In this document: positions 10,507 through 21,221 of the stretch, one piece after another
Layout of the letters: every line of letters begins with the position of its first letter
How positions within the stretch are numbered: position 1 is the stretch's first letter
Origin: Cinnamomum chago
Lineage: Eukaryota > Streptophyta > Magnoliopsida > Laurales > Lauraceae
Direction: 5' to 3'
DNA length: 64,000 nucleotides
NCBI GenBank assembly: GCA_038049695.1
Contig: CP142455.1
Span: 24,651,501 to 24,715,500 of the forward strand
The notes under the pieces: generated by a model
What the model was told of the DNA's origin: nothing
The model's input: only the letters and a program-made list of their open reading frames with translations
Databases searched by the model: none
Position numbers and translations under genes: made by a program

Positions 10507-10866
10507 ATGTCTCTTCTTTATAGAAAGCGTCTTTTCTTCAAAAACAGCTGCAAACTCCTCATATCCTTTCATCAGTCTCGATATCTGCTGCCATTTTCAA
10601 CCATTAGTAGGGTAAAGAAACCTCCCCAAACCCCTTTCTTGGTCGATTACCTCGTAAACACGTGTGGGTTCTCAAGATATAAAGCAATCAATGCCTTCAC
10701 AAGCCTCAATTGCATGCAGTCGCCTGAAAACCCCGATTCTGTTCTCGTTTTTTTAAGAGATTGCGGTTTGAGCGACACCCAGATCAAACTGGTAGTTTCT
10801 TGGAGACCGAAGTTGCTTTGTGCCAACGCAGAGAAGACCCTTGTTCCCAAAGTTTGGATTCCTTAG
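10507..10866 (+). pseudogene. Captured 5' fragment of an mTERF gene
   Basis: From ATG at 10507 the frame encodes a basic, organelle-targeting-like N-terminus (MSLLYRKRLFFKNSCKLL...). Then comes the start of an mTERF array: FLVDYLVNTCGFSRYKAINAF..., PDSVLVFLRDCGLSDTQIKLVV, RPKLLCANAEKTLVPK. Plant mTERFs of this group are usually 350-400 residues; this stops after about 119, just past the first repeats, where the captured piece ends. An upstream in-frame ATG at 10411 would add antisense SYF1 sequence and give a 151-residue chimeric frame. Full mTERFs act in mitochondria or plastids; this piece is probably non-functional unless expressed as a chimera. Confidence 0.8.
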
Positions 10867-11140
10867 TAGCGATGGCAATGATCCAGGTGTCGAAAACGTG
10901 GCCCCACCCGAGATCTGAACGGATCTTCTTTCTCTCTAACCTTCTGCACCAGCGCCATGGCACCGTCCGACACAGTACCGATAACCTTCTATCTCCAAGC
11001 ACCCGTGAGGCCTTGCAACAATCGAGTCCCACTTTGATGTGTGGACCGGCAGAGTAGTTCCGTTGTGCTTCTCCGGTCAGATACCTTTGACAGTGCCCGA
11101 ATTACCGAGAGCACCACTTCCGATCCTGATGCTCTGCTCT
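10867..11140. other. Third captured segment of the Pack-MULE, source unknown
   Basis: GC-rich compared with its surroundings and lying between the mTERF piece and the right TIR. Both strands have short open frames, none with a domain I recognise. Its composition and position suggest another captured exon. Confidence 0.35.
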
Positions 11141-11379
11141 GGTTGGGAAAGAGGAAGAGGAATTGGTTAAGGGCATTTTGGGGATTTTGAAAAACACTGA
11201 GGAAGAAGTAGTCGGAAAACTCAATTTCTCACGGGCGGGATGTCCTGATTTGAAACTTAAATTATCCTAATCTAAAATTTGAAAAAAACTTGAGCCCTTT
11301 TTTGAAATTTTCCCATTAATTTATCCTTCTCCTTAGGACCCAACTTGAAATATATGACCACCTACCAATCAATCAGGTC

Positions 11380-11975
11380 CTGAGGGTGGATGGGTGGACT
11401 GTAGTGGGTCCCATTTAGATAAGCACCAAGAATAGGTTGGATATAATGGGTCTCAATTAAGTAAAAACAAGATGCATAAGGTCTCTAGTGGACCCAAGTA
11501 GAACGCTATATGAGCCGATGGGTATGATGTTTCCTGCAATTGATCCCATGTAAATGTCTGGATTGATCATATCAAGTGGATTTGGCATAATAGATAGGCA
11601 GAATAGGTGGATGGTCAGATGGTTGGATCTTTCAAGTGTACATGTAGTTCATAGTAACCACATATCCAACAAACTATGTGGGACCCACCAGATGAAAGAT
11701 TGACCTTCCAACAAGCCATGTGGAACCAAGGATCCAACAAACTACACACTACTGATTAAAAGATCCATCAATCTCCACCCATCTATGTGGGATCAACTGG
11801 ATCAGGTATCATGCCCGGCCGCCCTCGTACGCCCTGAATGAAGACACTACACATCTTTATCTGTATGTAAATGGAAGCCGCTATATCCAATACCCACCCA
11901 ATCTTTTTAGCTTATCTAAATGAGACCCACCATATTCCACCCATCCGCCCTTCTACGTGGGACCCACATAATTGG
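11380..11975. repeat. Diffuse inverted-repeat region, possible degraded MITE
   Basis: GATGGGTGGA..GTGGGTCCCATTTAGATAAGC near 11390-11430 is mirrored by GCTTATCTAAATGAGACCCACC..TCCACCCATC near 11910-11950. Between them GTGGGACCCAC-like strings recur. No clean ends or target duplication were found. No gene is seen here. Confidence 0.35.
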
Positions 11976-13424
11976 CAGTTGGTAAAATTGATTCAATGCC
12001 TTAAATTAAGATTAATTGTATTGTATTTACATGTCCTAAGAAGTGGGCACTCATATATTTTAAGCATATGAATTCATTTATTTTTCGTTCATGTAGTTCT
12101 TTATATAGAAACTTAATCTCACGGTTGGGTCGACTTGTGTTGGACTAAATTTATCAATGCTCCATAAAAGTGGTATGCATTTGAGCAATTTAGATTTTGT
12201 AGAATACCACTTGGTAGGATGAGGGAGAAAAAGTAAAATATTGGAAGATAGAAGAGAAAAAGGACAATTTTAGAAGAATTTCTCTTTAGTCTTTGTTAGA
12301 AAATCTCTCTAAATCTATATGGAGAATAACAAACCACACGGCCAAATCAAACTTCAGTCGTTATTTCCTATTATATCATATCTGTTTCCATAGCATTTTT
12401 GGGGATTTCAATTTAGATTTTCAAAGACTTGATTTTGTAAGAAGAGGGTTTGACTTGATTTTGTAAGAAGAGGGTTTTGCCCTTTGTGATTTCTTTTTTA
12501 TGAGGGGGGAATTTTTCATTTCTATCTCCCTGTCAAAACCCTCTCTTTTGAGGAAAATCAATTCATTTTCACAAAAAATGTATTGCCAAAACACTGATAC
12601 AGTAAGTTGCACAAAGAATTTGAGTAAATTTTCTCTCAATCTTAGAATCATTTCTTCGTACAAACACTATCTAAGAAAATGTTTACATAGGTCCATGAAA
12701 AATCAATTCCGTAAATTTTTCTTTTTCCCTATGAAAAAGAATTTTCCAACAAACCCCCTCCCTCATTAGAAACGCTCTTTTGAGTAATTGTAAAAGAATT
12801 AGTTCATTTTTTTCATTTTTTTCTCAAGAAAAAACAACACACCAAACATGAGAATTTCTTGCTATAAAAAAAGAAAACCAGACAAATTTTCCATACTTTT
12901 CCTTTTGAAATGTGACAGTACAAACATGTGTGGCCAACTCTCTAAAAATAAAAGTAAGGACTGCAAAAATCAATTTCCACATCACAAGTGAGGATTGCAA
13001 AAAATTAATTTCCTCGTCACAACAAAACCTATGTTTGGTGTAGCCATTTTTCCTTGCGCAAAAGATAAAAAAAGAATTAAACTTTCTACAATTCTTTGAA
13101 AAAATATTCCTTTTGGGGGTGGTCGGGTTTTTGTTTTTGTGGAACTAGTTTTCCACGGCATCTGTAATCGGACATACTCCAAGGGAATAATATCAATGAG
13201 AAATAAAACTTATATAAGATTGAAAAATATCAGTTGAAAATAAAACTAATATAATATTGTAATAAATTAGAATGTACATATATAAATATTAAAGTGACAG
13301 TGGAGCCATCACTTTCATAGAATAAAAAAAAAAAAACGCCTCAAGTTGAACATGTGCTCAAGATGCAGTTCATCCAATGGTGGCATCTTACAGCAGTCAA
13401 AAGGACCCTAAATTGCTTTAGGGG
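11976..13424. other. Non-coding intergenic region
   Basis: AT-rich sequence without recognisable coding. A short tandem duplication of GACTTGATTTTGTAAGAAGAGGGTTT lies at about 12425-12478. Long homopurine and homopyrimidine runs give chance open frames (12421-12769) with low-complexity translations. Confidence 0.5.
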
Positions 13425-13596
13425 ATTTGTAAATGCACCCACCCTATATAGTATTTGCACCCACCCTAGCTATGGCCACCATTTGAAAAGAGTCACACCT
13501 ATCTAAAATTCATGCCTTTAACCGGGGGAGGTGGTATTTGCACCGACCCTATGAGGGTCGGTGGGTGGGTGTACGGCCTATAGGAGTTTTTGAAAT
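13425..13596. repeat. MULE-family terminal sequences (GTATTTGCACCCACCCTA motif)
   Basis: Two blocks. 13425-13522 matches 20036-20140 in the same orientation and, partly, 16010-16088 inverted. 13531-13596 (GTGGTATTTGCACC...TGTACGGCCTATAGGAGT) is the inverted copy of 19980-20030. The second pair brackets the OTU-type transposase gene and behaves like a TIR pair. The 9-bp flanks agree at only about 6 of 9 positions, so the element limits are unproven. Confidence 0.5.
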
Positions 13597-16004
13597 AAAA
13601 TGAATACAATATACACACTAGGCCTAAACCTAATAGCTGGTACAACTGAACAAACAGTATCAGAGCCGCCTTTGTCTGTGCCTTTGACTTTAATCAATGA
13701 ATTGTACTGTGGCAGGAGAGTGTGGTGCATGCATATCAGCATGTGAATATTTTTTTATGTTAGGCATATGACGTGCAGGATTTGTTTTTGTTGAGAGGTA
13801 GTTCTCATGGCTTATATGAGAGATAATAATTTTAGCCCCATGTGGGACCATCATTAATTCAACCTAATCATACTTTCAAAATCCCCATTAGTGGCACTCA
13901 CTTTAATTTTACGAATTATTTCCGGTCAGAATTGGATTTCAGAATTATTTCCGGTCAGAATTGGATTTCAGAAAAATACAGCTTAAGATATCGTTAAACT
14001 TTTCAGGTTCAGAAATCAATGTAATAATGATATCCCCATGATTGGGGGGGGGGGGGGTTAATAAATCAATGTAATAGATCGCTGGCCTTAGTGCTGATGA
14101 TTAGGGACTTGGATACAGTATGTGAGTGGGTGTATAAGTTCTACAAGTAGGAAAAGTAAAAGAAAAGGAAAAAAATTATAAAATTCAAATGGCTAAAAAC
14201 AACATTCTATTTAGTAATATTAACTATGGGTTGACAATAACGGGTTGCTCATTTGGTCGGCAACCCCGCATGTTACTTTGCCCCTGGGGGTTAACCCTAG
14301 GTATGCTACTATTCCCATGTGTATGGGCCACTTTTGTGGGCTCTCTCTCTCATGTTGTGGGTTTTCAATCTTATCACCTTAGCCTGGGGTACCATGAAAA
14401 AAATAAAAATAAAAACTTTGGGCCAAATTTAAAATAAAATTGACCACTTTTGTGAGCTTTTCCTCTCGTGTTGTGGGTTTTCAATCTTATCACCTTAGGC
14501 TGGGGTACCATGAAAAAAAAAAAAAAACTTTGGGCCAAATTTAAAATAGAATTGGCCCCATTGTCATATTAAATAGATGTAATACATGTGGCTAAAGCAA
14601 AAATAAATGAAAATGCTACACGGCAAAAGGCATTATTCTTTAAAAAAAAGCATATACTTTTAATGGGAATGATAAAGTCCAGACTTAAGTTAGTTTGTTT
14701 GGTGAGTTTGAATTCCTATGTATTTTAAGTTAGATATTTTCAAAAGTGGTCAACATTAAACAAGTAAAAGTGAATGCCCATAAATTACACTAAAATGATC
14801 TCCTCTTCTATGAAAATAAAATGAGAAGAGATGAGGAATGATCTATTAAAGTGATAGTTGGGTTTTCATGTCCCACCTCCTTTCATTCCTCTTCCATTAA
14901 AGTAAATATTATTTGATGACCATTTATAAATATTTACCTCTACTTCTTTACTTTTAATCGCTTTCAAAAATATACATTTTAATATACACATGAATTCAAT
15001 TTCATGCAAGCATCCAGGCTCTTCTTACATGCCAACACATTCGTGGTTAAGTGATGTCCGCATCTTGGTCTCACTCACATGGACAACAACCAATACTCGT
15101 GTCCTTAATTAAGTCATAATATCACTCTCCGACTAGCTATCCAATTTAACAAAAAACAAAGAAAAAAAAAAAAAAAACTAAGGTTCCTAGGTTTGCAAAA
15201 TCGAATATCAATTATTCAAACAAGTGTAACAAAAATCCAATGGCAATCAATGATCAAAATAGACAAGGTTGATACCAACAGGGGTGGACCCAGGCACAGC
15301 TATGCGGGTGCGGCTGCACCCGTTAAACCATGGCACCCTTCAAAAAGTTCAATTAAAATTATAGGCCTACCCTCAAAATCAATGGTCTGCCCCCAAAACC
15401 AAACTACCATTCGTACTCCTCAAATGAAAATCCTGGGTCCGCCATTTATAACAACTCATTGAATTTCATGAGTAAGTGGTGGCACCCATTTGGATGCATT
15501 TCAATTATCGGGAAATGTATATATGAGAAGATTTCTTCCTAAATAAGGGTCATGAAAAAAAAAAAAGAAAAAAAAAAAATATCATCAAATTATCATTGCT
15601 CTTGTTTTTACCATCTTAAAAGGGTAATGACCTTTTAATCCATTCCTTTTACAATAAGAACCCAAAAAATAAAGAAAAACAATTTTTTTTAAAAAAACAA
15701 CAATATAAAAGAACATTTACATCATCCAAAAATATAAAAGAACATTTTGAAAAATAGAAAAAGAAAGCTCAGAAAGTAGGTAGAGGGTTCCATTAAGCCT
15801 GCATTGCTTTCAGACGATGAGAAAAACGGATTCCAAGTGGGATGTAGACTTATCACGAACTGCAACTTTACTTTCCCACTTCACCCACTCTCTCACCACA
15901 TTACATTACCATTTCCGATTGCCTGCAAAGTCTTCTCAAGTCTTTTCCACTTCTCTTCTCACTCTCAATAGTACTAGTAATACTGTAATACTACTGCTCT
16001 GTTC
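13597..16004. other. Non-coding stretch with local duplications
   Basis: A 29-base unit (AATTATTTCCGGTCAGAATT...) is doubled at about 13913-13971. A poly-G run lies at 14045-14057. A ~118-bp unit (TTGTGGGTTTTCAATCTTATC...) is tandemly doubled at about 14325-14560. GTATCAGAGCC near 13690 resembles a primer-binding site but no paired repeats were found. No gene is supported. Confidence 0.45.
15279..15446. mobile_element. Small hAT-type MITE, degraded
   Basis: Starts CAGGGGTGGACCCAGG and has CCTGGGTCCGCC near its other end. The flanks GATACCAA and TATAACAA agree at 6 of 8 positions. CAGGGG-start ends with GGACCCAGG are common in plant hAT MITEs. The right end has diverged. Confidence 0.5.
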
Positions 16005-16009
16005 TCCTC

Positions 16010-16531
16010 CCTCACGTGCCTCATCATTGGGTGTTGGTATATACACCCATAGCCATAGGGTAGAGTGGGTGTAAATACTAAGTAGGGTGGGTGTATTTAT
16101 CCCAGCCCTTTGACCGGCAGCTTTCACATTTAATGAGCAAAAAGAGTTCATAGGGAAGTGTCAGCACAAGGTCTATGTATGGGTAGCTCAGGTAGAGCAC
16201 GATTTCTCAATTTCCAACCTGAGATGATTTTGAGGGCAAGTATAGGAACATTGAGGCTCACCGGTCACCAGATCAGAAGGTCCATAATTCAATACTATGG
16301 GTCTCATGTTTGCACATCAGCAGCGAGCACCTAATTCCCACTGATAGAGATTTCATCAGCAATGAAATAGAGATTTTTTTCCACGCCATCCAAGGGTTCC
16401 AATTCTTTGGACTAGACTAATTTCCCGGACCCAAAGGAAAGTCGGGTAAACTCTCATATAACCGCAGTGTAGTGTGGTAGTACAGTTTCGAATCAACAAC
16501 CACTGTGTGTAAACCGTGGTCGTAGGCCATT
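16010..16531 (+). repeat. First copy of a ~500-bp repeat; holds the uninterrupted CACTA-1 site
   Basis: 16086-16531 matches 20125-20199 joined to 34389-34727, with only scattered differences. At 16176-16183 it reads TATGTATG, where the other copy is split by CACTA-1. The upstream 16010-16088 is an inverted copy of the start of the same unit (compare 20036-20100). It ends abruptly at GTAGGCCA, next to a poly-T run. Confidence 0.75.
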
Positions 16532-16715
16532 TTTTTTTACTATCTGAAAAAGAATTAAAAAAAAACAGAAAGGAACTGGACATGAATAAAGCATAAGACA
16601 AACACCCGACAGGCCACGATCTCATCCTCCCAAGGAGTTTGAAAACAAATTTATTCAAACATATTAAAACATATTACATTCCTAATCTTCCAACACAATG
16701 GTTTCAGAAGGAAAC

Positions 16716-19542
16716 CTAGAACGCATTAATTCGCTCCGTATACGGGGTAGCCCATGCAGCTGCACAATCAAGCCTGAAGTGAACCCATTGAGGCATAATG
16801 AGAGGTATCCGGTAACCATCTGTCAATGCAACTTGGACGTAGTGATTATTATTTACATACACGATAGCAATAGCAACATGTTGATTCGACGATGGTGGAG
16901 TAGATTGAAGTGGCAAATACGTAAAGCTCTGTGCAGCACTTAAAACATGTAATATCACATTGAACCTCGAAGCAATTAAGAGACCCATATCTGGCATGGT
17001 CATCCAATGCTCAATCGGTGCTCCTCTATCTAATGCAAAAAAGTTCAGTGAGTTGTAAACACGAGTCCATTGGTCATCACTATCAAATATTGCAACATAC
17101 TGTGTCCTGAATGTGTACAATTCTTCTATTAAGTTATACCGGATAGTTGGCCATGCATTTTCGTGAAGACCAAGACAGACAGCTATCGCCCGAAATCCGT
17201 AATTTCCATCAGGTTTTACGTCTTGTACATGCATAATGTAAGGATGCAATATATGTGGAAACTGATGAACATATGCATGTACAGAGTTGTTGTAAATAGA
17301 GGAGCAATTGTGTCTCGCTGGTTCCTGAAACTGGAAAATATTTGTTGCAACTTTTTTTTTCGAGGAGGGGTGTCCACGAGTGTTCGTCTTGACAGCAGGT
17401 TCACGAATTGAAGTTGTTGATGGTGTGATTATCTCCTTCAACTTCCTTAAAAGACTGAATTTACCATACCTTGTTTGCTGCTCAAACTGTTCCGTGAACA
17501 CTTGTAGCTCGACGTCACAATCGATGTCATCGTCTTGAAGAGACGCACACGGTGATAAGTCAAGTTTTCTCCAAAATTTATCTATGGAATCAATTGGTAT
17601 GGGACGACCATTGTTTAAATATATTGCTTGCTCGTGCCCACATGGCAGTCCGTAGCTCGTACGAAGTCGACATCCGCATTTGTAGGAAACTTTTCCGACA
17701 TCCTTAGACCGCTCAAATTCATTCAAAATCAGATGTAATGCGTGACTTGAAACGAAACCACATAATTCCTGGAAGTGCGGTATATTGAATCGATGTTTGA
17801 CGATAGTTTTGCTTTGCTCAATACTTGCTTTGATAGCTATGTCCTGTGATTGGATGACTTGGTGAATAAACAACAACGATGTCTCCAAATCTGACTGTGA
17901 TGACTCCAAGTATCGTTTCAACTTCGCATGCTGGCTCTCAACTCTATTAGTTGTCTGGTTTCCAAAATGCAGATATCTGTCAGTCCAGGCAGATACAAAC
18001 ATCTCCTTATACGGTGTCAACCATACATCCTTAAGATAATTAATCATACCTGGAAAGTTTTGCAACACTACCTCAAGGTCCGCCAATTTGCACACATAGG
18101 CATTCTCAGTTTCAGATTCCAGCAACATATTCCACATTTTGTAGAATGCATTCCAGGATTTCTTGTCTGTTATTGATGGCCTGCACTTGCTCAAAATACT
18201 CCTATAAATGTGCCACCTACAGAGTAATTTCTTAGCATCGGGAAATACCTTGGCAGACGCATTCATCAAAGCCAACTCTCTGTCCGTGACAATAACTCGC
18301 GGACTGGTGCATCCATCCATTGTTGACTGCAGACACCTTAAAGCCCAAGTATAATTGAACACTTTTTCTGAGTGCATGAACACGAATGCTATGCAAAATG
18401 TCATATTTGTTGTCGTCACGCCGACAATCTCAAGGAGAGGCATCCTATACCTGTTTATTATTATTTTTTATCAGTATCAAGAATATTCATTAAAAGGAGA
18501 CAAGTAAAATGAACACGAAAGCTGGGAAAGAGAAATGAGTAAAGAAAAACAAAGAAAAGTAGTACCTATTTGTTTTATATGTTGCGTCTATCAATAACAC
18601 ATTCGGGAATGCACGCCATCGCTCTAATGATCCTGGATGTGAGAAGAATAAATCTTCAAGGTCATTGGTTACAACATTTGTTCGACTCTCGAAAATGTAT
18701 CATTCACGTTGTAGGAATGACATGACAACTTGCATCTGGGTTTTACCGGCTTTCTCTGCAATCCAAAATTTCTTGCGTGCATTGTATATGGTCTTAATGG
18801 TAGACATGTTATCCGGATTCTGCTTCTTCAACGATGTCAAGATATCTCGTGGCTTCACATTTTTCGTAGACAGATGTACCGTCAACTGGATTTCTGATTC
18901 AGAGAGCCGACCGGGGCATGGATGTCCCTCCATATATGATGCAGGGGCATGGTTATGTGTTCCACATACTACCCTTGCCATCCAGTCATCACATGTTCGC
19001 ATTTTCACCCCTTTCACTCTGAAAGGACAATCATTTTTTTTGTGCCTGTAACCTTCGTGGAAGTTTTCTTGCTTTTGTATGTGCCACCGCGATCACATTG
19101 GAACAACAATCTAGGACTCTTCTCGATTATACTAGTCTCTGACCTTTTAATGACAATGATATATCCTAAATTGCGTCTAGTATTTTGAATCCAATCAATT
19201 AGAGATTGACGCGAATTAAATACTTGAAAATGTATTCATTCTGTTAGAAATTAACAACTTTTTATTAAAAATTGAAAAAATAAAACATAATTGGAATTGA
19301 GTTAATATCATACCATGTCGGTGGAAAATTCGTTTGTAACATTTTCATCCACATTTTTCTCTTCTTGTTTTATTTCGTTTCTGAGAATATCATCCTAACA
19401 ACAATATACATTCACTTGAGCATCCGCAATTAATAAAAAAATATTTCCTGAAATAATTAAAGAATTAAATATTTACCTGATCACTTGAACCACTTGACAA
19501 TCGCAGATCATTGGCCCAAATTCTCAGTTGATCCAAATTCAT
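16716..19542 (-). pseudogene. Mutator-like (MULE) transposase with C-terminal OTU-like domain
   Basis: Exons on the minus strand: 19542-19477 (MNLDQLRIWANDL...), about 19394-19314, about 19233-18567, and 18449-16716. They encode a FAR1/MuDR-type N-terminal zinc domain (CDRGG...CPFRVKG...CGTHNHAP). The MULE core follows, with DDE residues in LLIDATYKTN, VIVTDRE and RVESQHAKLK, then a SWIM finger (CGCRLRTSYGLPCGH). The last ~180 residues resemble an OTU cysteine-protease domain (KPDGNYGFRAIAVCLG ... NNHYVQVAL), but the catalytic Cys of DGNCGFRA is Tyr. An in-frame TGA lies at 18700-18698, and the exon 2/3 junction is off by one base in my reading. As a plain DNA transposon gene it looks recently inactivated. 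The OTU fusion is known in some plant MULEs. Confidence 0.78.
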
Positions 19543-19977
19543 ATTTTCTACTAGTATGTATATTGCCAAGAAGAACCATATCTATGGATATATAGACTAA
19601 AACACAGATCTGATGGAACTAAAGAGACACACTTTAATAGAGAATATATTCCTTGCAGAGAATATATTCCCTGTAGCTACTAGTGAGATGAGGTTCACTT
19701 AAGTACACCCTTTGGACACCCATTTATTTTCTTGATGAGCAGAACAGAGGACAAGCAGAAATAGGGATGGTGGTGCCGTCCGGTCTTGTCGTCCAAGGGC
19801 CCCCACGTATTTATGACCTACTTAAGTAAGGGAGCCGTTGTTTCTGCTCCAAACAGGAGTACCTGTCTCATGGGTTTTTGTAGGATTTGATGTTTTCCCC
19901 ATCATCTTCTATAAATAGATATAAAAAGCAAGGACGGCCCCTAGTACTATAATCTATGGCGTGGGATTGTGGGATTA

Positions 19978-20140
19978 TAACTCCTATAAGCCGTACACCC
20001 ACCCTCCGTAGGGTGGGTGCAAATACCAACTCTAGGGGATATGTAAATGCACCCACCCTATTTAGTATTTGCACCCACCCTAGCTATGGCCACCCTTTGA
20101 AAAGAGTCACACCTATCTAAAATTCAAGCCTTTGACCGGC
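19978..20140. repeat. MULE-family terminal sequences, right side
   Basis: 19980-20030 (CTCCTATAAGCCGTACACCCACCC...GGTGCAAATACCAAC) is the inverted partner of 13531-13596. 20036-20140 is a direct copy of 13425-13522. Together they suggest that the OTU-type MULE lies between 13.53 and 20.03 kb, inserted in or flanked by an older repeat. Confidence 0.5.
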
Positions 20141-20214
20141 AGCTTTCACATTTAATGACCAAAAAGAGTGCATAGGGAAGTGTCAGCACAAGGTCTATGC
20201 ACTACTAGAAAAAA

Positions 20215-20705
20215 GGGCTTTTATATCGGCTAAAAACCGATATAAAAGACCTATTATATCGGTTTTTCAGTAAGCTTTAAACCGATATAAGTACCCCCGA
20301 TATAATAAACAACAATAACCGATATAATATGTGTAATATTTCATATCGGTTTTTGGACAACTGATGTCTTTTGAACCCGGAAATATAACACATATTATTG
20401 TAAAACCGATATAAAATAAAAGTAAAACCGATATAAAAAATATTTATCATATCGGTTTTCGATAAACTGATGTGTTTTGAAACTGAAATTACTGTAAAAC
20501 CGATATAAAAAAGAGTGAAACCGATATTAAAAAAATTTATAATATCGGTTTTCGGAGAACGGATGTGTTTTGAGACTGAAAACCGATATAAAAAAGAGTG
20601 AAACCGATATAAAAATAATTTATAATATCGGTTATAAAGGGCTTTGTTATATCGGTTTTTTTGGATTGTATTATATCGTTTGTTCTGTAACCGATTTAAT
20701 ATTAT
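20215..20705. repeat. Left subterminal repeats of CACTA-1
   Basis: Many copies, in both orientations, of AACCGATATAAAA and its complement TTTTATATCGGTT. They also occur near the right end. Such arrays bind the element-encoded DNA-binding protein in En/Spm. The 180-residue minus-strand frame (20277-20819) is an artefact of these repeats. Confidence 0.85.
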
Positions 20706-20887
20706 ATATGCATTTTTTTTTATCAAAAGAATTTGCATTGATGCAGTACCATTAATGCAGCACAGTACTGTACACCAATAAAACTTTGCACTATATATAC
20801 ACATTAATAAATTGATCATATATATATATAACTAATTAATAATTAACATAATAAAGCTTGACTAGACAAATTGCTCTATGGAAATAT

Positions 20888-20928
<41 letters not shown>

Positions 20929-20970
20929 TATATCTACATCATCTTCCATGGGATGTACAAAAAGTTGGAA

Positions 20971-21002
<32 letters not shown>

Positions 21003-21052
21003 GTATATATCTACATCATCTTCCATGGGATGTACAAAAAGTTGGAACTATA
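20888..21052 (+). repeat. Duplicated (TA)n microsatellite block
   Basis: An ~87-bp unit made of GTGTGTATATAT..., ATCTACATCATCTTCCATGG and GATGTACAAAAAGTTGGAA occurs twice in tandem, the two copies differing mainly in TA-run length. Confidence 0.8.
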
Positions 21053-21221
21053 TATAAACAAAAAACCCAAAAGATAAATAATCATAATTTACCTCCAGAG
21101 CTTTCATCTTTTCGCTTCCCTTGGAGGCAAGACCCAACTCCTTTTTTACTGGCGCTACCTATGATCAGTTTCTGAAAAAAAATTACACTGAATCATCTGT
21201 GAAATTGCACTCAATCAACCT

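Larger units (their letters stand above)
10042..11314 (+). mobile_element. Pack-MULE carrying pieces of at least two host genes
   Basis: A 1,273-bp element with a perfect 9-bp duplication ATTAATTTA (10033-10041 and 11315-11323). TIRs of about 175-195 bp start GAGAAAATTTCAAAATAGGGC and GGGAAAATTTCAAAAAAGGGC. No transposase is present. Between the TIRs lie an antisense SYF1 fragment, an mTERF fragment and a third segment of unknown origin. MULE ends combined with host coding fragments define a Pack-MULE. Several sources in one element imply repeated captures. Confidence 0.9.

Noticed and set aside
13670-13710. GTATCAGAGCC as the primer-binding site of an LTR or TRIM element
   Set aside because: No paired direct repeats or target duplication were found around it.
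20277-20819. 180-residue minus-strand frame with Tyr/Arg/Phe repeats
   Set aside because: It is translated subterminal repeat sequence of CACTA-1 with no codon or domain support.
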